Source: a bacterium (lineage in GTDB: Bacteria > Eremiobacterota > Eremiobacteria > Baltobacterales > Baltobacteraceae). Taken from it: DNA of 12,642 nucleotides. A program made the translations under genes and the position numbers. The notes under the pieces are model-generated. The model did no database searches and had not been told where the DNA came from. It saw only the letters and a list, made by a program, of their open reading frames with translations. Shown here one piece after another: positions 1 to 6,258 of the stretch (position 1 is the first letter of the stretch; every line of letters begins with the position of its first letter). The stretch is taken from the NCBI GenBank assembly GCA_021784715.1, contig JAJYHP010000055.1, positions 1 to 12,642 on the forward strand, read 5' to 3'.

Positions 1-26
1 ACCGGGCCAGGTGAGTACGTCACCCC

Positions 27-1052
27 GTGGCTACCACCAATCATCCCTCGCCGCCCTTCGAGCGTGCGGGCCTCTCCGACGAGCAACTCGTCGGGATGCT
101 GCGCACGATGCTGCTCCAGCGCATGCTCGAAAACCGCGGCTTCCAGCTCAACCGACAGGGAAAGATCCCGTTCGCCTCGGCGAGCGAGGGGCACGAAGGC
201 GTCCAGGCCGGCGCAGCGATGGCCTTCGCTCGCGGGCGCGACCTGCTCTTCCCCTACTATCGCGATCTCGGCCTCGCGCTCGGCGTCGGGCTTACCCCCT
301 ACGAGGTGCTGCTCTCGCTCTTTGCCCGCGGCAGCGATCATTCAGGCGGGCGGCAATTTCCGCACCACTACGCCAGCCGGCGCCTCGGCATCGCGACGAT
401 CTCCTCGATCATCGCGGCCCAGCTCTCGCATGCCGTCGGCGCTGCCTACGCGCTGCGGGTGCGCGGCGAGCACGGCCGCGCGGTGCTGACGACCTTCGGC
501 GACGGCGCGACCAGCGAAGGGGAGTGGCACGAGTCGGTTAATTTCGCCGCCGTCCATAAGCTGCCGATCGTCCTGCTCTGCGAGAACAACGAATGGGCGA
601 TCAGCACGCCGCTCGCCAAACAGATGGCGCAGCCCGATATCTGGCGGCGCGCGATCGGCTATGGGCTCCCCTCGACCTGCGTCGACGGCATGGATCCGGT
701 CGCTTGCTATCTTGCCGTCTCCGATGCGCTCGATCGTGCGCGGACCGGCGGCGGGCCGACGCTGGTCGAAGCAAAGTGCTACCGCTTCCTCTCCCATACC
801 ACCGACGACGACGACCGCACCTATCGCAGCCGGGAAGAGGTCGAAGCGCATCGCCGCGACGATCCGGTGCCGAATTTCGAGCGCCGGCTCAACGAAGCAG
901 GCATCCTCTCGACCGAGGGGTTAGAGCGCCTAAAGGCCGAGCTCCTCGCCGAGATCAACGAGGCTACCGACCGCGCAGAAGCGATGCCCTACCCCGACGG
1001 CGAAGAACTCTACCGGAACGTGTACGCGGATTCCACCGATCCGTGGCGATAA
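27..1052 (+). CDS. Branched-chain 2-oxoacid dehydrogenase E1 component, alpha subunit (copy 1)
   Basis: This is a thiamine diphosphate (ThDP)-dependent E1-alpha subunit. With E1-beta it decarboxylates a 2-oxoacid and passes the acyl group to lipoyl-E2 in the cytoplasm. The 341-aa protein has the ThDP/Mg motif running from GDG (158-160) to ENN (186-188), with GDGATSEGEWHES between. It also has YYRDLG near 77-82. The loop HTTDDDDRTYR (257-267) resembles the HSTSDD loop of branched-chain rather than pyruvate E1-alpha, and it keeps the conserved His (257). GTG is the only start: an in-frame TGA lies at 12-14, and the paralogue downstream aligns end to end without gaps. AGGTGA at 9-14 is a possible ribosome site with long spacing. 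It is the first of four genes in a dehydrogenase operon. Substrate is inferred from family likeness; acetoin or pyruvate dehydrogenase is less likely. Confidence 0.9.
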   Translation: MATTNHPSPPFERAGLSDEQLVGMLRTMLLQRMLENRGFQLNRQGKIPFASASEGHEGVQAGAAMAFARGRDLLFPYYRDLGLALGVGLTPYEVLLSLFARGSDHSGGRQFPHHYASRRLGIATISSIIAAQLSHAVGAAYALRVRGEHGRAVLTTFGDGATSEGEWHESVNFAAVHKLPIVLLCENNEWAISTPLAKQMAQPDIWRRAIGYGLPSTCVDGMDPVACYLAVSDALDRARTGGGPTLVEAKCYRFLSHTTDDDDRTYRSREEVEAHRRDDPVPNFERRLNEAGILSTEGLERLKAELLAEINEATDRAEAMPYPDGEELYRNVYADSTDPWR

Positions 1053-1078
1053 CTCACGCACGATAAGGACAATCTTAG

Positions 1079-2104
1079 ATGGCGAAGACCGATACGAAGG
1101 GCAAGAAGCTCGAGCGCAACGGCTTGAGCGACGACCAGTTGCGGGCAATTTTCCGCAACATGCTTCTGCAGCGACAACTCGATAACCGCGGCTTCCAACT
1201 CAACCGTCAGGGAAAGATTCCCTTCGCATTGGGGAGCGAGGGTCATGAAGCGCTCCAAGCAGGCGCTGCGATGGCGTTCCAACGCGGGAAGGATCTGCTC
1301 GCGCCGTACTATCGCGATCTCGGCTTGGCGCTCGGCATCGGGCTGACGCCGTACGAGATTCTGCTCTCGCTCTTCGCGCGTGCCGCCGACCATAACGGCG
1401 GACGACAGTTTCCCAACCATTACTCCAGCAAAGCCGCTGGGCTGATGTCGTTCTCCTCGATTCTGGCGGCGCATATTCCGCATGCAGTCGGCGCTGCGTA
1501 CGCGATGAAGTATCGCGGCGAGCGCGGACGCGCGGTGCTCGTCACCTGCGGCGACGGCACGACCAGCGAGGGCGAATGGCACGAATCGGTCAATTTCGCC
1601 TCGATCCATAAACTCCCGATCGTCTTTCTCGTCGAGAACAATCTCTGGGCGATCTCGACCCCGATCGAACACCAGATGGGGCAGCCCGAGATTTGGAAAC
1701 GCGCCGCCGGATACGGAATTCCGGGGCATCGTTTCAACGGATTCGATCCCATCGAGACCTACGGCAGCGTCAACGAAGCGCTCGATCGCGCGCGCAGCGG
1801 CGGCGGCCCGACCCTGCTCGAAGGCATGTGCTATCGCTTCCTCGCGCACTCGACCGACGACAACGATATGACCTATCGCACCAAAGAAGAGGTCGAAGCG
1901 CATCGGAAAGAAGATCCGGTGCCGCGTTTCGAGCGCGTACTGCTCGATCACGACGTGATGAGCGCCGGCGATGTCGAGCAACTCAAGCGCGACGTCTTAC
2001 GCGAAACGAACGAAGCGACCGATCGCGCCGAAGCGATGCCGTACCCGACGGCAGCCGATCTTTACACGCATCTCTACGAAGGAGCCTGGCAGCCGTGGCA
2101 GTGA
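1079..2104 (+). CDS. Branched-chain 2-oxoacid dehydrogenase E1 component, alpha subunit (copy 2)
   Basis: This is a second E1-alpha subunit, again 341 aa and alignable to copy 1 without a gap; a hand count gives about 223 identical positions (65%). The ThDP motif starts at GDG (158-160) and ends at ENN (186-188). The loop HSTDDNDMTYR (257-267) is closer to the canonical branched-chain E1-alpha loop than that of copy 1. AAGGA at 1065-1069 sits 9 nt before the ATG, a good ribosome site. Copy 1 ends 26 nt upstream, and the E1-beta gene overlaps the 3' end, so all are likely co-transcribed. Divergence is concentrated at the N-terminus, at residues 116-134, at 214-230 (a likely substrate or partner surface) and at the C-terminus. 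Catalytic residues look intact in both copies, so neither appears to be a pseudogene. Confidence 0.9.
   Translation: MAKTDTKGKKLERNGLSDDQLRAIFRNMLLQRQLDNRGFQLNRQGKIPFALGSEGHEALQAGAAMAFQRGKDLLAPYYRDLGLALGIGLTPYEILLSLFARAADHNGGRQFPNHYSSKAAGLMSFSSILAAHIPHAVGAAYAMKYRGERGRAVLVTCGDGTTSEGEWHESVNFASIHKLPIVFLVENNLWAISTPIEHQMGQPEIWKRAAGYGIPGHRFNGFDPIETYGSVNEALDRARSGGGPTLLEGMCYRFLAHSTDDNDMTYRTKEEVEAHRKEDPVPRFERVLLDHDVMSAGDVEQLKRDVLRETNEATDRAEAMPYPTAADLYTHLYEGAWQPWQ
2079..2084 (+). promoter_or_regulatory. Ribosome binding site for E1-beta, inside the end of E1-alpha copy 2
   Basis: AAGGAG lies within the last codons of the upstream gene, 10 nt before a GTG at 2095. No comparable motif precedes the later ATG at 2131. 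This argues for the earlier GTG start of E1-beta and for translational coupling. Confidence 0.55.
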
Positions 2105-3105
2105 GCAGCCCCACCCAAACCTCGCACATCATGAATAACGTCGACGCCGTGCGCGCGACGCTCTACGATGCGATGAAAAACGATCCACGCACCGTGATCC
2201 TCGGCGAGGATGTCGGCGCGCGCGGGAACGTCTTTCTCATCACCAAGGATTTCTCGAAAGAGTTCGGTCCGCAGCGCGTCATCGACACGCCGATCGCCGA
2301 AGCGTCGATCGTCGGCATCGCGGTCGGCATGGCGATGGAGGGTTTGCGGCCGATCGCCGAGATTCAGTTCGCCGATTTCATCTATCCGGCGTTCAATCAA
2401 ATCGTCGGCGAAGCCGCGAAGACGCGCTATCGCAGTAACGGCGAATATACGTGTCCGCTGGTCATTCGCACGCCGTACGGCGGCGGCGTCCGCGGAGCTC
2501 TCTCGCACTCGGTTTCGATCGAAGCGCTCTTCTATCACGTTCCCGGATTAAAAATACTCGCGCCGGCGTTTCCCGCCGACGTAAAAGGCCTGCTCAACGC
2601 GGCGATCGACGATCCCGATCCGGTGCTCTTCCTCGAACATAAGAAAACCTATCGCCTCATCAAGGGCGAGGTTCCCGACGGGCATTACACGATCCCCATC
2701 GGCAAAGCCAACGTGCTCAAAGAAGGCAGCGCGCTCAGCGTCGTCTCCTACGGCCTCTACGTCCATTGGGCGCTCGAAGCCGCGCAGCAGCTCGAAGGCG
2801 AGGGCATCTCGGTGGAAGTGATCGACCTGCGTTCGATCCGGCCGATGGACCGGACGACGATTCTGGAGTCGGTCGAGAAGACGCGCAAACTGTTGATCGT
2901 CCACGAAGACAACAAGTTCGGCGGTATCGGCGCGGAGATCAGCGCGATGGTCGCCGAGGAAGCGCTCTTCTCGCTCGATGCGCCGATTCGTCGCCACTGC
3001 GCCCCCGACGTTCCCGCGATGGGCTACGCCGAACCGCTCGAACATGAATATATGTCCTCGCCGGCAAAAATCGCCGACGCGATGCGCGAACTCGCCCGCT
3101 TCTAA
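2095..3105 (+). CDS. Branched-chain 2-oxoacid dehydrogenase E1 component, beta subunit
   Basis: E1-beta completes the alpha2-beta2 decarboxylase and carries the transketolase-like pyrimidine-binding and C-terminal domains. Numbering from the internal ATG at 2131 (324 aa, a usual family length), it shows LGEDVG (24-29), DTPIAEASIVG with the presumed ThDP-activating Glu57, EIQFADFIYPAFNQ (77-90), GGGVRGALSHS (117-127), and DLRSIRPMD (232-240). The usual HSQS motif reads HSVS here. The start is uncertain. GTG 2095 has AAGGAG 10 nt upstream and gives 336 aa with a 10-nt overlap of E1-alpha copy 2. GTG 2101 gives a GTGA overlap with that gene's stop. ATG 2131 has no ribosome site, though it matches the length of relatives. 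It is the only beta gene for two alpha genes. Confidence 0.9.
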   Translation: MAVSSPTQTSHIMNNVDAVRATLYDAMKNDPRTVILGEDVGARGNVFLITKDFSKEFGPQRVIDTPIAEASIVGIAVGMAMEGLRPIAEIQFADFIYPAFNQIVGEAAKTRYRSNGEYTCPLVIRTPYGGGVRGALSHSVSIEALFYHVPGLKILAPAFPADVKGLLNAAIDDPDPVLFLEHKKTYRLIKGEVPDGHYTIPIGKANVLKEGSALSVVSYGLYVHWALEAAQQLEGEGISVEVIDLRSIRPMDRTTILESVEKTRKLLIVHEDNKFGGIGAEISAMVAEEALFSLDAPIRRHCAPDVPAMGYAEPLEHEYMSSPAKIADAMRELARF

Positions 3106-3133
3106 TAACTAAGAACGAAAGAAACGAAACGAC

Positions 3134-4510
3134 ATGGCGACCACGATTACGATGCCGCAGCTCGGCGAGACCGTCACCGAAGGGACCGTCGCGCAATGGC
3201 TCAAGAAACCGGGCGAGAGCGTCGAGAAATACGAAGCGTTCGTCGAAGTCTCGACCGATAAAGTCAACGCCGAAGTTCCCGCACCCGTCACCGGAACGCT
3301 GCGCGAAGTACTTGTGAAAGAAGGCGAGACCGTCGCCACCGGAACGCCGATTGCAATCATCGACGAAGTCGGCGCCGCGACCCAAAGCAACGCGCACGGC
3401 ACCGAACCGACGCAGCAGGTCGCCGATGCGGCAGCTGCACCGCCGAAGCCGAGCAACGGCAGCACATCGCATGCCGCACCCGCTCCGCAAGCGGCGCACG
3501 CCGCACCGGCCCCGGCTCGCCCCGCCGAACTCGATATCGCCGGGCTCGAAGCGGCGCTGCGCATGGCGTCGCCGGCGGTGCGCAAACTCGCACGCGAACA
3601 CCGCATCGATATTCGCGCGCTCCAGGGTAGCGGCGCGAACGGGCGCGTAACCGCACAAGACGTGCTCACCGCAGCGCAGATGGGGCCGGCCGCAGCGGTC
3701 GGACAGGCGATCGCGGTCGGGACGAATTTCGGCGCGACCGGCGCACCGGCGATGCCGCCGACGCAAGCAAAACCTCCCGCCGGCGGCACCTCGACCTACG
3801 GCGAACCGCTCCCCGGAACGACGATCCCACTCAACCAGGCGCGGCGCATCATCGCCCAACGCATGGTCGAGAGCAAACACACCGCTCCGCACGCATGGTC
3901 GATGGTCGAAGTCGACGTCACCAACCTCTGGAAGTGGCGCCAACGCGAGAAAGATAAATTCGATCACGAGACCGGCGGCCTCAAACTCACGATGCTGCCG
4001 TTCTTCATCCGCGCCGTCGTCGAATCGCTCGCGGCATTCCCGCTGATGAACGCGCGCTTCACCGACGAGGGCATCTACGTCAATAAGGACGTGAACATCG
4101 GCATCGCCATCGGCCTGCCGACCAATCTCGTCGTGCCCGTGATTCGTAACGCCGACCAACTATCGATCAAGGGCCTCGCGGTTGCATCGGCGCAACTCAT
4201 CGATAAAGCGCGCCGCAATAAACTCGGCGTGGACGATCTCGCCGGCGGCACCTTCACCGTCAACAACAACGGTTCGAACGGCAGTATCGCCTCCGCACCG
4301 ATCATCAACGGCGGGCAAGCGGGCATCGTCACGATGGAAGCGATGGTGAAACGCCCCGTCGTCACTGCCGACGACGCCATTGCGATCCGCAATATGATGA
4401 ACGTCTGCTTATCGCTCGACCATCGCGTCGTCGACGGCTATGTCGCGAGCGGCTTCCTCAGCGATCTCAAGCGCCGCCTCGAAGCGATGGGCCCGGCCGG
4501 AATTTTATAG
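3134..4510 (+). CDS. Dihydrolipoamide acyltransferase (E2) of branched-chain 2-oxoacid dehydrogenase
   Basis: E2 is the core of the complex: it takes the acyl group from E1 on a swinging lipoyl arm and transfers it to CoA. The 458-aa protein has one lipoyl domain (about 3-78) with the lipoylated Lys43 in STDKVNAEV. An Ala/Pro-rich linker (about 80-140) follows, then a peripheral-subunit-binding domain (about 144-178, SPAVRKLAREHRIDI), a second flexible linker, and the catalytic domain (about 230-458). The catalytic domain carries DHRVVDG at 429-435, with His430 and Asp434 as the active-site pair. The family pattern NxGSFGS reads NNGSNGS (378-384), an Asn in place of Phe. The ATG is preceded by a purine-rich stretch without a clear Shine-Dalgarno motif, 28 nt after E1-beta. 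No E3 gene follows, so dihydrolipoamide dehydrogenase must be encoded elsewhere. Confidence 0.93.
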   Translation: MATTITMPQLGETVTEGTVAQWLKKPGESVEKYEAFVEVSTDKVNAEVPAPVTGTLREVLVKEGETVATGTPIAIIDEVGAATQSNAHGTEPTQQVADAAAAPPKPSNGSTSHAAPAPQAAHAAPAPARPAELDIAGLEAALRMASPAVRKLAREHRIDIRALQGSGANGRVTAQDVLTAAQMGPAAAVGQAIAVGTNFGATGAPAMPPTQAKPPAGGTSTYGEPLPGTTIPLNQARRIIAQRMVESKHTAPHAWSMVEVDVTNLWKWRQREKDKFDHETGGLKLTMLPFFIRAVVESLAAFPLMNARFTDEGIYVNKDVNIGIAIGLPTNLVVPVIRNADQLSIKGLAVASAQLIDKARRNKLGVDDLAGGTFTVNNNGSNGSIASAPIINGGQAGIVTMEAMVKRPVVTADDAIAIRNMMNVCLSLDHRVVDGYVASGFLSDLKRRLEAMGPAGIL

Positions 4511-4588
4511 CACCTTATCTCGCACCGCACCATCGATCGACACATCGAGACCTGGACCTTCGCGGAGAAGCGGTGTGAAGCTGGCTCG

Positions 4589-4906
4589 ATGATGACCGCA
4601 GAGCAAGCCGCAAGTGCCGCTGGATTGGGTAGCGCTCCGACCTACGTTGGCATCAACATGCAGTTGCCGATGGGTGCACAAACGCTGATGGGCGATGTCG
4701 CAGGGGGAAACGCTACCGCGGTATCGGGATCGGTTGGCGGCGCGGTGCAGGTCTACACCGTCGGGCAGGCTGCAACCGCGGCAGGCGATTCTGCATTCGC
4801 GGGTGGCGAGGCGAGCAGTATTCCATGGGGAACATTTGTGGACGACGCAGCAGCGTTTCTTGCGCCGGTTGGAATGCATGATCCGCGGAATGGCGACAAC
4901 CGGTAA
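4589..4906 (+). CDS. Small Ala/Gly-rich hypothetical protein, or remnant of a larger gene
   Basis: I do not recognise this 105-aa protein. It starts with two consecutive ATG codons (4589, 4592) and is rich in Ala, Gly, Val and Thr, with no signal peptide or obvious membrane segment. Its amino-acid order looks protein-like (for example PTYVGINMQLPMG and SSIPWGTFVDDAAAFL), unlike the Arg-rich competing frames. No good ribosome site is near the ATG; GGAGAAG at 4564-4570 is about 18 nt away. The frame stays open for 26 codons upstream of the ATG, back to the E2 stop at 4508-4510, and includes plausible protein sequence (ETWTFAEKRCEAG) but no start codon. This may therefore be the 3' part of a gene that lost its 5' end. 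Codon use differs by eye from the E2 gene. It is either a genuine small gene or a decayed fragment. Confidence 0.4.
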   Translation: MMTAEQAASAAGLGSAPTYVGINMQLPMGAQTLMGDVAGGNATAVSGSVGGAVQVYTVGQAATAAGDSAFAGGEASSIPWGTFVDDAAAFLAPVGMHDPRNGDNR

Positions 4907-4928
4907 GTGCGAACATAGGTTAACCGAG

Positions 4929-5573
4929 ATGACGGATGATACGAACGATGCGTCGATACAAGATCGGCCACCGCGAACGCTACTGCCCCTTCGTAGATCC
5001 CCAACGAACAATCGTTGGACCGTCGAAGTGGCGCCAGGGCGATGGATCGGCGCAGCGTATCCTGTCATTGCGGTCGAACGGATTGGCGTATGGGTCGTTA
5101 TGACCTACGCGTCGGAGGAACTGGTTAAAGGCCATCCGTCGACGGCTATATACTCGTCGCTGGCCAGACTTGCAGTCCCCGACGAGCAGCGAGGGGTATG
5201 GGACAATTGGTCGTGCTTTACGGCGAGACCGATTCCCATCCATGTCGACGACGATGCTCGTGGCTTCGTCACCGCGTCCGGTGAGCACGTCGACCGTGGA
5301 ATCAAAATTAAAAACATCTGTGAGTTTCAGTTGGGCTATGCTGTCGTACAAGACAATCAGGAAGCTCTAGCGGCCGGTGTGCGACAGCTTTTTGCAATCG
5401 ATCACGATGGCCATGTGCTCTGGGAGATGGGGCAGAGTGCCGGATTCTGTCAGGGAATCTACCCATGGGATGAGGGGAATCTCATTCTCTATTCATCGGG
5501 GGTCGTTCTGGAAGCTGCATCCGGAAAAATTCTAGATATGATTAAGGGCATTCCGGAGTTTTTCAAGAGTTGA
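4929..5573 (+). CDS. Hypothetical protein, 214 aa, no recognised family
   Basis: I do not recognise a family. From ATG 4929 the protein is 214 aa, soluble-looking, acidic at the N-terminus (MTDDTNDASIQD) and aromatic-rich. The last 70 residues (RQLFAIDHDGHVLWEMG, then SSGVVLEAASGKILD) look like alternating short beta-strands, as in PQQ- or WD-type propeller blades. That is only a resemblance, and one or two blades would not close a propeller. In-frame ATGs at 4878 and 4890 are alternatives; 4890 would overlap the previous ORF by 17 nt. AGG about 11 nt before 4929 is a weak ribosome site. Codons such as TCT, CTA, ATA, ATT and GGG are more frequent than in neighbouring genes, suggesting a different origin. 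It may pair with the small ORF upstream, but nothing shows a shared function. Confidence 0.65.
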   Translation: MTDDTNDASIQDRPPRTLLPLRRSPTNNRWTVEVAPGRWIGAAYPVIAVERIGVWVVMTYASEELVKGHPSTAIYSSLARLAVPDEQRGVWDNWSCFTARPIPIHVDDDARGFVTASGEHVDRGIKIKNICEFQLGYAVVQDNQEALAAGVRQLFAIDHDGHVLWEMGQSAGFCQGIYPWDEGNLILYSSGVVLEAASGKILDMIKGIPEFFKS

Positions 5574-5703
5574 CGTACGCGGATCCACGCCGCCGCTAAC
5601 GTTTGTAACGACGCCGATCGTCGGGTGGCGACCAGCTTCATCGCGGTGGGGACTTCCCTCCCGTCTCAAACGCGGATTTGTGCCAGTCTGTAAAGAAAGC
5701 AAA

Positions 5704-5734
5704 CGAAAGAAAAGCCCGTCGCAGCTCCTGCGAC
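5704..5734 (-). terminator. Putative intrinsic terminator, minus strand
   Basis: On the minus strand, GTCGCAG pairs perfectly with CTGCGAC (5718-5724 and 5728-5734) around a 3-nt loop. The stem is followed by GGGC and then a T-rich tail (TTTTCTTTCG). It is oriented to end transcripts from the DUF4438/DUF427 genes, though it lies about 130 nt past the DUF427 stop. Confidence 0.55.
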
Positions 5735-5751
5735 TTCGACCGCGTAAATCC

Positions 5752-5788
5752 CGCCGAAGCGTTCGCTGATCGAACGCTTCGGCGTCTT
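5752..5788. terminator. Strong 14-bp hairpin, probable (bidirectional) terminator
   Basis: Bases 5752-5765 and 5771-5784 form a perfect 14-bp stem (CCGAAGCGTTCG core) with a 5-nt loop. On the + strand only a short TCTT follows, so the U-tract is weak. Its place between convergent genes supports a termination role; another structured-RNA role cannot be excluded. Confidence 0.5.
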
Positions 5789-5798
5789 AACCCATTTA

Positions 5799-5819
5799 GT
5801 CAGCAGCGAGCGTGCTGAC
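5799..5819. repeat. Inverted repeat, 7-bp stem
   Basis: GTCAGCA (5799-5805) and TGCTGAC (5813-5819) form a perfect stem around a 7-nt loop. No T-run follows on either strand. It is the third hairpin in about 100 bp and may belong to the same termination region. Confidence 0.35.
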
Positions 5820-5867
5820 GACAACTGCTATTACCCCGTTTCGGCCCGCGCTCCCAGAGAGCCGCGG

Positions 5868-6215
5868 TCACGCGTCCGATTGCTCGTCGCGCGTCTTACC
5901 GAATTTTGCGGCCGTCTCCCCGGCGTAGAAACCGTACTGTCCCCGAATGTGCTCCCAGCCGGGCTTCGGATCGTCGTAGATCCATGCGACGCGTTCGGCC
6001 CGGTTGTTGCCGTCGTGGAAATCGACGTAGAAGCAACGCCCCTTATACGGGCAGTGATATTCGTGCGTCGTCGTAACGAGAAATTCGCTTTTTACCGCCG
6101 CAGGATCGACGTACCAATTCCCTTCGACTTTTTGGTAGCGCTCCGGGATCGCTTCGACGAGAACCCGGCCGGAGCCGGATTCACGAATGGTGAGTTTCTG
6201 TCGTTCCGATGTCAT
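5868..6215 (-). CDS. DUF427 domain-containing protein
   Basis: This small soluble protein (115 aa) fits the DUF427 family, whose biochemical role is not established. Typical features are a Tyr/Trp-containing N-terminal strand (about 27-36, YQKVEGNWYVD) and HEYHCPYKGRCFYVDF (51-66), matching the family's CPxKG core. AERVAWIYDDP (about 73-83) and IRGQYGFY (about 89-96) match the family's Ala-Trp-Tyr-Pro and Gly-x-x-x-Phe-Tyr segments. AGGA on the minus strand (6223-6226) lies 7 nt before the ATG, supporting the start. It follows the DUF4438 gene by 43 nt on the same strand and may be co-transcribed with it. The C-terminus is charged and poorly conserved-looking. Confidence 0.85.
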   Translation of the reverse strand: MTSERQKLTIRESGSGRVLVEAIPERYQKVEGNWYVDPAAVKSEFLVTTTHEYHCPYKGRCFYVDFHDGNNRAERVAWIYDDPKPGWEHIRGQYGFYAGETAAKFGKTRDEQSDA

Positions 6216-6258
6216 AGCGAGATCCTATCACGAATCCGGTACGGCGCTGTAAGGGCGC

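Larger units (their letters stand above)
5574..5867. other. Gene-free interval between convergent genes, with three hairpins
   Basis: About 290 bp with no credible coding region on either strand. The first half (5574-5700) shows nothing I can name. The second half holds an A-rich stretch (5692-5714) and three perfect inverted repeats: 5718-5734, 5752-5784 and 5799-5819. Genes on both sides end here, so transcription termination is the simplest role. I saw no tRNA or known riboswitch pattern. Confidence 0.6.

Noticed and set aside
1693..2094. In-frame extension of the E1-beta reading frame upstream of 2095
   Set aside because: It is very Arg/Ser-rich and lies wholly inside E1-alpha copy 2 in another frame; real E1-beta proteins begin near the 2095-2131 starts.
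2939..4159. Long minus-strand open frame of about 406 codons opposite the end of E1-beta and the E2 gene
   Set aside because: Arg-rich low-complexity translation typical of the antisense of a high-GC gene; the + strand E2 has complete domain motifs.
4505..5068. Minus-strand open frame of about 187 codons opposite the orphan patch
   Set aside because: Cys/Arg/Ser-rich irregular composition without a ribosome site or motif; the + strand frames read more like protein.
5574..5700. Possible tRNA, riboswitch or transposase remnant in the gene-free interval
   Set aside because: No T-arm or anticodon-arm pattern, no known riboswitch core, and neither strand gives a convincing protein fragment.
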